From contig CAYSDL010000005.1 in the NCBI GenBank assembly GCA_964429875.1, forward strand, positions 1-49,394: a DNA stretch of 49,394 nt, read 5' to 3'. Below the pieces are notes generated by a model. That model made no database searches. It saw nothing but the letters and a program-made list of their open reading frames with translations, and was not told the DNA's origin. The position numbers and the translations under genes were made by a program. Shown here piece by piece: positions 7,564 through 17,880 of this stretch (positions are counted from its first letter, which is position 1; each line of letters begins with the position of its first letter). The stretch comes from CAYSDL01 sp964429875 (GTDB lineage Bacteria; Fidelibacterota; Marinisomatia; SCGC-AAA003-L08; D37C17).

Positions 7564-9844
7564 CTAATTACTCAATATATTTTCAACAACTAAAACAATA
7601 TCATTAACATTAATTAAAGCATTTGAATTCATATCACCTGCACAAAATAAAATTCCTTCTAAACTAATAGTTTCAAAAATTGTATTTATAATCAAAATAA
7701 TATCATTAACATTAATACTACCATCAAAATTTAAATCACCTTTGTAGCAATCGTCAACTGGTTTAAATAATAAACTAATCCTATCCAATTCTGCTCCTCT
7801 GTAAAATAATGTAGAGTCAGAAAAAATTGATATATTTATTTTTTTTGGCTGAGGACTTTCAAAAGAAGAATAATACCTTTTTGTATTCCAGGATTGATCA
7901 GTTAAAGTAAGCAAAGTATCTGATGAACAGTTATCACATGAAAGATAAAACGTAATGTAATCATTCTCCCATTCTAATTCTTTTTTAAGATCTACTTCTA
8001 GAGTGAAGATGCCCCTACCGTGAGTACTTATACCAAAATCAAAATTACTGTGCATAGAAATAATTTCATTTATTCCATTTTCATAAAATTCTGAATTTTG
8101 AGTTTTTAAAAAACCATCACTGAAAGTCCAAGTTGAAGATTCAGTCCATAAATCAGATGTATCAAATTCTTCGATAAATGATACGCCTTTCCACTTAAGG
8201 TCAACATTTATTGATGAATCATTTAACACATTAAAGTATATAATTTCTGGGAAAATATTTTCTGAAAGTATAGTCAACTTATGCTCTCCCTGACTAAATG
8301 AATTTGGACCAATTAATAACTGATGGTCTTCATTTAAATCATTAAAAATCAACGTATCTGAATGAAAATCATTTTCAAAAATAAATGAAACAGGTTCATT
8401 AAAGTAAGAAGGAAACAAAACATCAAAATCTATATTGTATTCAGGGAGTTTATTCAAAACAACATCATGCTCAGTAACAGTTGATACAGATGGAACAAAT
8501 TGGTAAACATAATTTTCATACCCATCTGCTCTTACTTGGAGCGTATAAGTCCCTTCAATTAGCAATCTTCTATAACGACCAAAAGAGTCTGTATATCTTG
8601 ATTTAAGCATAGGACCATCAAGCTCTAAAATTTTTACCTCAGCAGATGGAATACTTCCATCAGAACCAGTTACAATACCTGTTATTTGGTGCATATCAGG
8701 GCCACCTTGGATATTGGTTCCAGCTGCTCTTTTTAAAAGATGGAGCAACCCCTGCATATTATTGTCAATTGTTTCTTCTATAAACTCAATATTATCTGAC
8801 TGCATATCTGAAGTTCCCACTTCAATCAAGTATTGAATACATCCAGTATTTGCATACAACCAATCATGTGCATTCCCTCTTCTACTTGTACTGTTTGCTG
8901 AATAATAATTGCTTTGCCCATCCCATGAAGGTGTCTTTGAAGCTATCTCATCTCCTAATCTAGATATAACAGGCAAATCAGGAGAAGCTTTATTCCCTTC
9001 CCATAGCCATGGAGATATAACTTTTTCTGATACACAACCAGATCTTGAACTATGATATGCAATTGATAAAATAAAATTATTATCTAAAGTAAAATTTTTA
9101 ATTGCTTGTATTTCAGGTTCAGAAAAAGGATGGGGACCTCNNNNNNNNNNNNNNNNNNNNNNAATCATAATTTGATAAGTATGAAGGGTTTGCACTACAC
9201 CCTGTATCTACCTCAAGAAAATCATCGCCAAAGATCCAATTAAAATCATAATTTCTATTAAGATCTACTCCATCCACATCATCACCTATACCATAAAAAT
9301 AATCAAAAACATTATTTTGATTTGCATCATATTTATTTTTTCTATAAGATTCATCCTGATGCCATTGGTTTAAATCATCATACCATCCATGAACTATATT
9401 TAAACCTTCAGGATTGTGTGTAGGGATTACCCATATTTCAGATTTTGACATAATATTTAACAGAGATTGTTGATTTCCACCAGAATTTAGAGGATTAAGC
9501 AACCACTCAATAAGCTCAATAGCAATCTCAACACCATAAATTTCCTCTGCATGACATTGACCTAGAATCAATACCTTTGGCTCGTCTTCATCAACATTTG
9601 CATTAAAGGAAAGTTTTATAGCCCAAATGGGCAGGTTGTCAACATTTGTATATCCAATTATTTCATGATGAAATATCACACCTTCACCATTAACAAAGGA
9701 GTAAGGATCATCATTTTGGCCATACATCTGGTCCCATTCAATAATTTTATTTTCAAGCTCTAAATAAGTAGTATATCTTTCAGATAGAACATCTTGAGAA
9801 TAAATAACATTAGTTAATAGTATTAATAAAAAGCACATCATCAT
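7564..9844 (-). CDS. Secreted M14 zinc carboxypeptidase with dockerin, interrupted by assembly gap
   Basis: Two frames overlapping a run of 22 Ns are one gene. The N-terminal part ends SYLSNYD and the C-terminal part resumes RGPHPFSEPE, the usual continuation of an M14 domain. The part before the gap has a signal peptide (1-17), zinc-binding H98 and E101 (GQCHAEE), THNPEG (142-147), the substrate-binding arginine region (SYRKN) and GVDLNRNYDFNW. After the gap come the third zinc ligand His (IAYHSSRSG) and catalytic Glu (QYLIEVGTSD). All catalytic residues seem present. A carboxypeptidase-regulatory beta domain (ITGIVTGSDG onward), a jelly-roll-like region and a dockerin (DLNFDGSINVND, DMNSNALINVND) follow. 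It would trim C-terminal residues from extracellular peptides and sits between two other dockerin genes. Confidence 0.9.
9141..9162. other. Assembly gap (22 Ns)
   Basis: The run of Ns breaks the M14 gene. The frames on either side agree only if the missing length is a multiple of three, so 22 is not the true length; family alignment suggests that few residues are missing. Confidence 0.95.
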
Positions 9845-9856
9845 TATATTACTTTA

Positions 9857-12800
9857 TTAAAATGATAAAATTGCATTAACTAAGTTAACAATATCTAGAA
9901 CATTAATAATTTCATCACCATTTAAATCAGCAGAACATAATTGTTCATTTGTAAAATCACCCACTCCAAAAATATAATTAACAAGATTAACAATATCTAA
10001 CACATTCAATTGTCCATCACCCGTTACATCCCCTAATAAACATTCACTAGGAACAACAGTTATAGATTGAGCATATACATTTATTAAATCTTCCTTTCCA
10101 GAACTTCTACTATCATTCCAATAAATTAAATATGAATTGTTATTTTCATCATACAAATCAATTTGTGGATAGGTTTGACTAAAATCTTCATCACATACAA
10201 CAATTCCATTAGTTTGAAAAACATTCTGACCGTTTGATAACAATTGGATATAGATATCATCATCAGGGGCTAAATTCTCCCCAGGATCATTTCTGGAATC
10301 CTGCCAAGCAACTAAATAACTGCCATCTAAAGTTGAATGGACATCAGGAAACCTATGATTATATGAAAGCACAGCAACAGGAATTTCTTCCCCAAGTGAT
10401 AAATTTTCATTATTAATTCCTCTGCAATAAATATCATAGTGGATACCAGAACTGTAATCTTCCCAACAGACCATAATTTCATTCAACGTTTCATTATATG
10501 ATATGCTAGGCTTTGTTTGGTCTCCATTTGATGTTGCTATTGGTATTCCATCTAAACTTCCAGCTAAGGTACCATCAAAATTAATTTTTTGTCCGTATAT
10601 ATCACTACTCCCACTTCTATTATCAGACCAGATCACAAAAAACCCATCATTTGACCTAACCATCCCTCTATATTGTTTTGCTGAATTATAATCTGACAAA
10701 TCCCCTGTACTGCCCCAATCATCTAATACATTTCCATCATAATCCAATCCTATATAATTTACTGAATAGCCTTGCCAACTTTCCGAATCATAAGTGATTA
10801 CAAAACCAATATTTGGAATTTCACTAACGCCTCTAGGGACATTGTCTTGGGTACCATCTTCAACTACTACTATTGGTGTGCCAAACGATTGATTTCCTGC
10901 TTCATTAATTTTTTGAACAAAAATATTAGCTACAAATGTAAATGGATCAAACTCAGAAAAAACATAATAAATGCCATTATCTTGCGTTTCTAATAGTTTT
11001 ATAGAATTAGTCATAATTGGAGATTCTGTAATAAGGTCAGAATATTGCAGATCCAAAGCATCATCTAAAATTTGATAATTAGGCGTTGCTCCACTTTCAC
11101 CATCTCCTTCAGAAAACTCTAAATCTGAAAATCCAAGTATAATATTATTTCCATTTTTTTTAGCTATTGGGTAATCAGCAGTTCCAACATCTGTAAGTTT
11201 AGTCCCATAATTTTCAATATATTCAAGAAGATCATAATCATTATACTCTTCATTCCAACCAGAAAAAATCTTTTGCCCAAAAATATACTGACCAAAAACA
11301 CCATACCTTTGATCAACCCAATATAATAGTGTTTGATTATTTCCAAGATACAATGAGCTTGGTCTATAGGCATATTCTGTATAGGTATTTCCACCAAGTC
11401 CTGATGCATATTTTGTTCCATTTTGATTCAGAGAAAAGTTTCCAGAAATATCAATTTGCTGCCCATAGATTGATAGACTCCCCGTTCTATAATCTCCCCA
11501 TACAACAAATGCACCATCACTTCCATCTGTTCTAACCAGAGGATTTATCTGCAAACCATCAGAAACAGCTAGCCCTATTCCATCAATATCATAAGAAATA
11601 TCTCCTGATGAATTAATATGCTGAATAAAAATATCATCAAAATTTGCTTCATTTCTATCATCCATCCAAGTTACGAACGTGCCTCCTGAACCATCTGAAG
11701 TTAACCTGGCTTGAGTTTGATCTCCAGACTGTTCTGAACAAACAGCCACAGCTTCATCCCACACCAAACCACTTTCTAATGTTAATTTTTGTGCAAAAAT
11801 ATCATTCAAATCATCAGTGCTAAATCTAGTATCTGACCATATTACAAAAACTCCCTGTGAACTTCCTTTTATTCGCGGTTTATATTGTCTATCATTTGCA
11901 GTGCTCACAGCTATACCACTGCTATTAAATAATAAATTTCCATCCATATCAATAAACTGTGCATAAATATCTTCTGTTGATGCTCCTCCTTGATCTGGAT
12001 TATCATTTCTATTATCATCCCATACTATAACAGATGTTTCATCTGAATAATAAGTAACCTTCGCATGTGCTTGAGTATAATAATCTGAGTAAACAGGGAT
12101 TCCACCTTGTTCTGGAGTAGACCATAGGGTATTGCAGTTTGAATCTATTCTTTGAGTATAGATATCTGTTTTATAAGTAATACAATTGATTTCACATCCA
12201 GGCACTTCATCATTATTTTCATCAAGACAGCATTGATTTGTATTTAAATTACATGTCTCACTCCAAGTATTATCCTCACAGAATGGAGTAAAATTTCTGT
12301 CATCTGTCCATACCATAATTGCAGAACCTGGGGCTGCCATTTCTATACTGACTCCTGAAAACCCATAATTAGAAGTAATAAGAGGAACTCCAATACCTGG
12401 ATTTACAACGCCATCTGGGCTAAGATGAGTTCCATATAAATGAGAAGATGCGCCAGTACCAGCAGTATCATCACTCCAAATTGCAAATGCTCCACCTGCA
12501 CCATCACTAGACATATTTGGGGCACCTTGAGGACCCGGAACTGTTGTCAAAGGAATTCCCTGAGCATCCCATGCGAGTGTTCCATCAGAAAGTACATATT
12601 GTGCGTAAAAATCTCCATCATCTGGTTCTGATCTATAATCTTTCCACATTACATATGCTCCCCCAACACCATCTGATATTAGTATGGGGTCTTCTTGTCT
12701 TCCAGGAGCACTTACAATTAAAATTCCATTTCCATCGCCCCATAATTCCTGTCCAGTAATGTCAATTTTTTTAGCAAAAACATCTCGACCACCATCACGT

Positions 12801-12961
12801 GTATCAGACCATGCAAATATCATTTCTTCCTGATTTCCAACATCCCCTGTTCTGAGCCATTCTATATGGTTCCCTTGCCTCACAGCTATACCATTTTCTT
12901 CCCAATCAAATTGTGCTAACGCTATTGAACTCATTAAAATAAATTGTGTTATTCTATACAT
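9857..12961 (-). CDS. Secreted W-x-D-x-R repeat protein with dockerin, function unknown
   Basis: The 1034-residue protein has a short signal peptide (1-16, ending IALAQ) and at least a dozen copies of a 45-60 residue repeat. Its core is hydrophobic-W-[SQVMG]-D-x-R followed by D-[IV]-[YF]-[AGI]-Q-x-I; examples are FVIWSDNRSGSSDIYGQKIN and FVTWMDDRNEANFDDIFIQ. The pattern suggests one or two beta-propellers. A Cys-rich insert with about seven Cys lies near residues 228-265. The C-terminus is a dockerin (DVTGDGQLNVLD, DLNGDEIINVLD). No catalytic motif is seen; a binding or scaffold role is possible. It lies 12 bases upstream of the M14 gene and 3 bases downstream of the lipoprotein gene, so is probably co-transcribed. 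Confidence 0.75.
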   Translation of the reverse strand: MYRITQFILMSSIALAQFDWEENGIAVRQGNHIEWLRTGDVGNQEEMIFAWSDTRDGGRDVFAKKIDITGQELWGDGNGILIVSAPGRQEDPILISDGVGGAYVMWKDYRSEPDDGDFYAQYVLSDGTLAWDAQGIPLTTVPGPQGAPNMSSDGAGGAFAIWSDDTAGTGASSHLYGTHLSPDGVVNPGIGVPLITSNYGFSGVSIEMAAPGSAIMVWTDDRNFTPFCEDNTWSETCNLNTNQCCLDENNDEVPGCEINCITYKTDIYTQRIDSNCNTLWSTPEQGGIPVYSDYYTQAHAKVTYYSDETSVIVWDDNRNDNPDQGGASTEDIYAQFIDMDGNLLFNSSGIAVSTANDRQYKPRIKGSSQGVFVIWSDTRFSTDDLNDIFAQKLTLESGLVWDEAVAVCSEQSGDQTQARLTSDGSGGTFVTWMDDRNEANFDDIFIQHINSSGDISYDIDGIGLAVSDGLQINPLVRTDGSDGAFVVWGDYRTGSLSIYGQQIDISGNFSLNQNGTKYASGLGGNTYTEYAYRPSSLYLGNNQTLLYWVDQRYGVFGQYIFGQKIFSGWNEEYNDYDLLEYIENYGTKLTDVGTADYPIAKKNGNNIILGFSDLEFSEGDGESGATPNYQILDDALDLQYSDLITESPIMTNSIKLLETQDNGIYYVFSEFDPFTFVANIFVQKINEAGNQSFGTPIVVVEDGTQDNVPRGVSEIPNIGFVITYDSESWQGYSVNYIGLDYDGNVLDDWGSTGDLSDYNSAKQYRGMVRSNDGFFVIWSDNRSGSSDIYGQKINFDGTLAGSLDGIPIATSNGDQTKPSISYNETLNEIMVCWEDYSSGIHYDIYCRGINNENLSLGEEIPVAVLSYNHRFPDVHSTLDGSYLVAWQDSRNDPGENLAPDDDIYIQLLSNGQNVFQTNGIVVCDEDFSQTYPQIDLYDENNNSYLIYWNDSRSSGKEDLINVYAQSITVVPSECLLGDVTGDGQLNVLDIVNLVNYIFGVGDFTNEQLCSADLNGDEIINVLDIVNLVNAILSF

Positions 12962-12964
12962 TAA

Positions 12965-14311
12965 TCATTCTCCTATATTATAGATTTCCATACCATTTTT
13001 TGTGCCAACAAAAACAGTATTTTGATCAAACATTTTTGCAACATAAGCATATGAAGATATTATGTGACCTTCAAAATCTTCTTCTAACAATAAACCATCT
13101 TCATTTTCATCATGATACACTAACACTCCATTGGAACCACATGATAATAACAAAAACTCTTGGCCATTAAATTTTTCATAATGAATATCATAAACTGAAA
13201 AATTTTCCGGCATATATAATATATTATCATTTTCATTTAAGATCCCATCTCCAGGTAGTAACGTTATGTAACATCCATTACCCTTAATCCCTGTATACAA
13301 ATAATTTTCAACAAGCAATGTTGAAAGGACCTTTCCTGGAGACAATGTTTCAATTTCATTTACTAGATTAAATTCGTTTGCATTAAAATCATACGTTCTA
13401 AAAGAATAATATTCATCTGTTGGGTTTGCTAATACAAAAACATCATTGGAATAAGAAATATCAGTTACATTATAACTCAAATCATCATCTTGAGAAAGCA
13501 AAGAATTTGTTGTAGTTAAAGGAGCTCCATTCCCTTCACAAGATGTCATCGAGGGCTGAAAAATGGACTCAAATGATTCATACTGAATTTCTGAATATGA
13601 TTCTTCAAGATATAACTCATTATTAGCATTGTGTTTATTGACAACAAACAAACCATCAATAGATTCATCATTATCATCTAAAAATAATTTTGTTGCATGG
13701 TAAGTGCCTAGACTTCCAACAACTAAACTATGTATAGGATTTTGGTCTGTGCAATATTGTTTATTTTCATCATCTATTAATATTGAGGGTAGAAATATTT
13801 GGTATATAAATTCAAATTTATCTAAAACATATATTGTATGATTAGAATTAGAATAAAATATAGAACGTAGTTCTAAATCTAAAATATTTTCTAGAGGATC
13901 ATCAGTATATTCAAATCCATTATTACTATATATTAGGGTAAATTCTAATTGTGCATCTGATTTGATTTCATATATCAAGAGACCATCTAATTCATTAGCT
14001 ACAAATAAGAGGTCTTTTGAATCAGCCTCACAAATTTCTTCACTCCAAGTGCACCAAAATCTATTATTACAGCTTTCACTATCATTTTCATCTGAGCATA
14101 GCACCATAATATCAGTACTCCCAAATAGACCATTAGAAGAAAAGTTTTCTGCATTAACATTTTTTTCTATGATAAAATCTCTTGCTTTACCACCCATACT
14201 AATATCAAATTGATAATTATCTGAATTCCCTGGATCAAAAGGATTAGATTGCTTATCACAACTTACATAAAATGATAATAGTAAAAACAATATATACTTT
14301 ATTTTTTTCAA
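12965..14311 (-). CDS. Probable lipoprotein with LVIVD-like beta-propeller character
   Basis: The 448-residue protein begins with a lipoprotein-type leader (MKKIKYILFLLLSFYVSC) with Cys at 19; the -3 residue is Tyr, so the lipobox is imperfect. The mature part has repeated short segments such as DLLFVANELDGLLIYEI, VFVLANPTDEYYSF and TVFVGTKNGMEIYNI. These resemble LVIVD/beta-propeller repeats that report a value under a label. Six Cys lie at about 70-95. No enzymatic motif is apparent. It sits 3 bases after the beta-barrel gene and 3 bases before the W-x-D-x-R repeat gene in the poly-gamma-glutamate/dockerin operon, suggesting an envelope role. The family is not recognised beyond the fold guess. 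Confidence 0.65.
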   Translation of the reverse strand: MKKIKYILFLLLSFYVSCDKQSNPFDPGNSDNYQFDISMGGKARDFIIEKNVNAENFSSNGLFGSTDIMVLCSDENDSESCNNRFWCTWSEEICEADSKDLLFVANELDGLLIYEIKSDAQLEFTLIYSNNGFEYTDDPLENILDLELRSIFYSNSNHTIYVLDKFEFIYQIFLPSILIDDENKQYCTDQNPIHSLVVGSLGTYHATKLFLDDNDESIDGLFVVNKHNANNELYLEESYSEIQYESFESIFQPSMTSCEGNGAPLTTTNSLLSQDDDLSYNVTDISYSNDVFVLANPTDEYYSFRTYDFNANEFNLVNEIETLSPGKVLSTLLVENYLYTGIKGNGCYITLLPGDGILNENDNILYMPENFSVYDIHYEKFNGQEFLLLSCGSNGVLVYHDENEDGLLLEEDFEGHIISSYAYVAKMFDQNTVFVGTKNGMEIYNIGE

Positions 14312-14314
14312 TTA

Positions 14315-15334
14315 TTATTTTCCAAATGATATCTTTTTAAAAAAAACTGAATATGAGATATCATATCTATTAAATGTTTTTAGATCCTGAACCCATTCTT
14401 CAGGAGATGATGTTATCCTATTTCTATTTGAAAAACTGATTTTATGTTTCAGATTTCTAATCTTAAATTTAAACCACATTATTAAAGTTTTATCTACATG
14501 CTTGCGGTTTAAATGTAATGCATCTTGTAAAATTACAGATAAATATTTTCTATCAACATTATCTAATAAACCTCCAAAACTGAAGTTTCTAAATTTTCTA
14601 CTAAATGAAATTTTCACCTTACCTTGGTCATACCCCCTATCCATTAATGACGTAGATGTACTACCATCAAATAAAGTAATATTGTCAGCAAGAGAGTACT
14701 CATAAGAAATACTATAACTAGAATTAGAATATTTTTTGTTAAATAATATTTTTATTCCATTTATTTTAAGATCAAATTCTGTAAAATATTTATTATAGTA
14801 TTGTGTCTCTTGACTAACAATAAAAGAAATTTTATTATTTTTATTACTAATTGGCATCTGATATTGAATACTTATTTTTGATAAATCAAAAAAGCATTGA
14901 TATGATATATCTTGTACAAAATCAAAATATTGATATATGTAATCGCTATCATCATATTCTCTTAAAAAAATATCAGAAATAAAAGTATAACTAAATTTCA
15001 GATACCTATACCCACCTATCGGCTGATTAGCTTTAAAATAGATTCCATAATTTGATTTTTCATTTAAATCAGAATAATGGTTTGTTTTTACAGAAAGACC
15101 TAACTTTGTTTTTCTTTTAAAAATAGGTATTGAAGACTGGAAAGTTGTGTTTATCTTTATATATTTTGAACTAATATTATACTTATCCATAAACAAATAG
15201 CTTGCAGATTCATTAATTTCATCAAATGACAATTTCATGGGGTTTGAATCATAACCTATTGATATACTATTTGACATTGAAATAGTATTATTAAATGATA
15301 GTGCTAAGAAAAAAAATAAATATAATATTTGCAT
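14315..15334 (-). CDS. Probable outer-membrane beta-barrel protein of the pgs operon
   Basis: The 339-residue protein has a cleavable signal peptide (about 1-19). The mature sequence is an almost continuous series of alternating polar/aromatic strands, for example RYLKFSYTFISDIF, ISIQYQMPI, NKISFIVSQETQYY, SYSISYEYSLADNI and KVKISFSRKFRNFSFG. It ends in a terminal strand YDISYSVFFKKISFGK. This is the look of an outer-membrane barrel of about 14-18 strands, although the last residue is Lys, not the usual Phe. It is 6 bases downstream of the preceding periplasmic-protein gene and a few genes after pgsBCW, so it is a candidate outlet for poly-gamma-glutamate. That role is inferred from position alone. 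Confidence 0.65.
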   Translation of the reverse strand: MQILYLFFFLALSFNNTISMSNSISIGYDSNPMKLSFDEINESASYLFMDKYNISSKYIKINTTFQSSIPIFKRKTKLGLSVKTNHYSDLNEKSNYGIYFKANQPIGGYRYLKFSYTFISDIFLREYDDSDYIYQYFDFVQDISYQCFFDLSKISIQYQMPISNKNNKISFIVSQETQYYNKYFTEFDLKINGIKILFNKKYSNSSYSISYEYSLADNITLFDGSTSTSLMDRGYDQGKVKISFSRKFRNFSFGGLLDNVDRKYLSVILQDALHLNRKHVDKTLIMWFKFKIRNLKHKISFSNRNRITSSPEEWVQDLKTFNRYDISYSVFFKKISFGK

Positions 15335-15340
15335 ATTTTA

Positions 15341-16282
15341 TTACTCTATTAGAGCTGATTGAAGTTTAACAAATATCTCTTGATCTTCTTTTTCAGAGGT
15401 TTCCATTGAATAATAATGTATCCCCCTTGGGACATTAAGATAGGTAACTTTATAATTACTCACATTTATTTTTTCATCATTTATTAAAAAGTGAGCATCT
15501 TTTTTAGATGGAATAATATCATATAAAAAATTCCCCATATATCTGCCATTCTCATTTACAATAAGATTATAATTAACTAAATCTTCAATAAATACACTCC
15601 TAGTTAATATTCTAATTTGCATAGGTCCCTGGATTTTATATTGCAGCTTCTCATCTTTCTTTAAACTATACCAACCTGATGAATCTTCGTACTCATCTTT
15701 TTTACCTTTTTTATAAAAAAACACTCTATGAGTTTTTTCTTTATTCACAGTCTTTATAATTTTTTTATGTACAAATGGTTTTATTTCTTCTATTACTACT
15801 CTAATATCAACTCCGGGGCTGCCTTCCATTTTACTAATTAATATTTTGGTACTTTTTATATCCTCTAATTTTTCAAACCAAAATCCTCCTTGGGTATAAT
15901 TAAATCCAGATTTTGTAGCTTTTTTAGCAGAAGACGGTCCCTTCTTATATGTTAATTTTTTTTCCATAGTAATAAAATCATTTTTAATAATTTTCAAATC
16001 TATTCCAAAGGTTTTGCTTGAACTACTATTAGGGGATATTTTTGCTCTTGATATAATCTTTACTGCATATTCTACATCTTTTTCAATTACAAAATCATCG
16101 AGATTTTCAAAAATGAGTGGATCATTACCAATAAGCCGAAAATACATTCTTGTTTTATTATTTTCATCCGTTATTTTTACTACATCATATTTATCATTAG
16201 ATGGTTTTAATATCTCAGCATATGATATTGCAAAAAAACATACAATAATGAATAATCTATAATATGGAATCATATTCTTCAT
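15341..16282 (-). CDS. Periplasmic protein of the pgs operon, function unknown
   Basis: I chose ATG 16282 over an in-frame ATG at 16306 because AGGA lies about eight bases upstream and because the signal peptide then starts directly (MKNMIPYYRLFIIVCFFAISYA). The mature protein, about 290 residues, is Lys-rich and predicted all-beta, with segments KTRMYFRLIGNDPLIFE, YAVKIISRAKISPNS, RVFFYKKGKKDEYEDSSGWY and YKVTYLNVPRGIHYYSMET. I do not recognise the family. The start overlaps the end of pgsW by 26 bases, strongly implying translational coupling to the poly-gamma-glutamate genes. Its basic surface could contact an anionic polymer, but that is only a suggestion. Confidence 0.7.
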   Translation of the reverse strand: MKNMIPYYRLFIIVCFFAISYAEILKPSNDKYDVVKITDENNKTRMYFRLIGNDPLIFENLDDFVIEKDVEYAVKIISRAKISPNSSSSKTFGIDLKIIKNDFITMEKKLTYKKGPSSAKKATKSGFNYTQGGFWFEKLEDIKSTKILISKMEGSPGVDIRVVIEEIKPFVHKKIIKTVNKEKTHRVFFYKKGKKDEYEDSSGWYSLKKDEKLQYKIQGPMQIRILTRSVFIEDLVNYNLIVNENGRYMGNFLYDIIPSKKDAHFLINDEKINVSNYKVTYLNVPRGIHYYSMETSEKEDQEIFVKLQSALIE

Positions 16283-17405
16283 TTTGCATCCTATGTTTAA
16301 TTTCATTATGACTACGCAATCCTACTATTGATATAATAACGATATTAATTATTAAAGAAATAAGAATTGTTAAAACTGTAAAAGGTTCTTGAGAATAAAA
16401 CAACCTACCCATATTTTTTTCAATTGATATATTTGGAGGATACAATCCCCATGTTTTTGATAATTTTTCAATATTTTTAATATTAATAAATACTACATCG
16501 TTATTTAAAAAATGATTAGCAATCGAACCACTAAAATTATTATTTTCTTCAATAATATCAACTCTCTCTATAGGGAAAACAACACCTACCCTCATTGTAT
16601 CTTTTCCAACTCCACCAATTCCTATAGATGAAGAATTTCCACCTATATTAATAAATGCACTGTAATTTTCTATAGGAAGATAATGAGCGTATGTAACTAT
16701 TTTTTTCTTTATATTTTTTTCAAGGGTATTTTCATTTATCAATTGTAAATCATTTCTTATAATACTTTCTTCTATAATAACAATTCCTTCCTTTGTTAGA
16801 TTATCACCTATATCGCCTTCACCTCCAATTGAAACTGCTTTACTTTTATAACCATAGTCAATACTTTCATCGTTATATAAATATGATTCCATATCAATCC
16901 ATGTTAAACTTTTCTTATTAGCACCCCAGGCAGATGAAGCAACAGAAGATATAATAATTGGGGTTATTTCAAATGAATGGCATGCTGATAACAAGGCGAG
17001 ATTTGCCCCAGGCAATGAGCCACTCATGCTTACTGCAACTGTATCACCTTTTTGCAATTCAGATTCATTAAATAAATTAACTATTAATGCAGAAAAGTTT
17101 GGGTGAGAGCACGCTATTTTAGATTTTAGAAAACTTTTTTCAGGATCATTCACTATACTTGTTATTTCAGAATATTCTAGCCCAATTAACCCGCTGTTGT
17201 ATATATCATTATCATCCTTTGTATTCCCAGGAATTTTATTAATTGAATCAATGTAGTTTGACATTGTTTTTGTTGCTAACATTTTTTCTTCGATATTATC
17301 TGCAGGTATAAACTCTATTGATTTCGCAACCCAAAATACAGTAAGCATTGTAATAGTTGCCATTGCTATTAGAGTTCTTGATTTTTGAATTTGTGGTCTA
17401 AACAT
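16257..17405 (-). CDS. pgsW: Poly-gamma-glutamate system protein PgsW
   Basis: The 382-residue protein matches the family annotated as poly-gamma-glutamate system protein, which accompanies PgsB/PgsC in diderm bacteria. It has an N-terminal membrane helix (about 13-28), a large extracytoplasmic domain and a C-terminal helix (about 342-362). Recognisable blocks are KGDTVAVSMSGSLPGANLAL (about 119-138), ITPIIISSVASSAWGAN, LTWIDMESYLY, VSIGGEGDIGDNL and FINIGGNSSSIGIGG. The biochemical role is not established to my knowledge. It starts 1 base past the pgsC stop and overlaps the next gene, so it belongs to the pgs operon. Confidence 0.85.
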   Translation of the reverse strand: MFRPQIQKSRTLIAMATITMLTVFWVAKSIEFIPADNIEEKMLATKTMSNYIDSINKIPGNTKDDNDIYNSGLIGLEYSEITSIVNDPEKSFLKSKIACSHPNFSALIVNLFNESELQKGDTVAVSMSGSLPGANLALLSACHSFEITPIIISSVASSAWGANKKSLTWIDMESYLYNDESIDYGYKSKAVSIGGEGDIGDNLTKEGIVIIEESIIRNDLQLINENTLEKNIKKKIVTYAHYLPIENYSAFINIGGNSSSIGIGGVGKDTMRVGVVFPIERVDIIEENNNFSGSIANHFLNNDVVFINIKNIEKLSKTWGLYPPNISIEKNMGRLFYSQEPFTVLTILISLIINIVIISIVGLRSHNEIKHRMQNEEYDSIL

Positions 17406-17406
17406 A

Positions 17407-17880
17407 TTAATTACTCAACTTATACATTAACATTAAAAATAAATGAATAATCCCTGATTCAATTATAATAATTGAAACTGTTCTAACAATACCTTGTCTA
17501 TCCATCCATGAAGCTATCAAGCCAGGGATTATAAATCCAATATAATCAACTTGCATTTGAATGAAAGTTCTAAAAATAAGTCCTATTAAAAACGCTATTA
17601 ATAGACTTAGAATTAATCTTCTTTTTCCATATATCAAAATAACTTTTGATAAATAATGAATTATAGAATATGTAATGATAGATATTAAAAACGTTAAAAA
17701 TACTGAGGGGATATCTTGAAAATGTAGCGCAAAATATCCAGGGACTATTACTCCTCCTGCTACAACACCTAATGTTTCTCCTAGCATTAGGCTTAAAACC
17801 ATACCTAAACCAATGGCTATATATACATAATCAGAATATGGAAGAATAAAATAATCTTGCATTATAAAAAAGTCAAACAT
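17407..17880 (-). CDS. pgsC: Poly-gamma-glutamate biosynthesis membrane protein PgsC/CapC
   Basis: The 157-residue protein is almost entirely hydrophobic, with about four to five membrane helices and the CapC-type segments YVYIAIGLGMVLSLMLGET, GVVAGGVIVPGYFALHFQDI and GFIIPGLIASWMDRQG. PgsC forms the membrane part of the poly-gamma-glutamate synthase with PgsB. Its start overlaps the end of pgsB by 8 bases and its stop is 1 base before pgsW, the classical gene order. Length is close to the Bacillus protein (about 149). Confidence 0.92.
   Translation of the reverse strand: MFDFFIMQDYFILPYSDYVYIAIGLGMVLSLMLGETLGVVAGGVIVPGYFALHFQDIPSVFLTFLISIITYSIIHYLSKVILIYGKRRLILSLLIAFLIGLIFRTFIQMQVDYIGFIIPGLIASWMDRQGIVRTVSIIIIESGIIHLFLMLMYKLSN

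Noticed and set aside
10234..12759. Several plus-strand open frames opposite the W-x-D-x-R repeat gene
   Set aside because: They are antisense shadows of a long coding gene, with no recognisable domains or ribosome sites.
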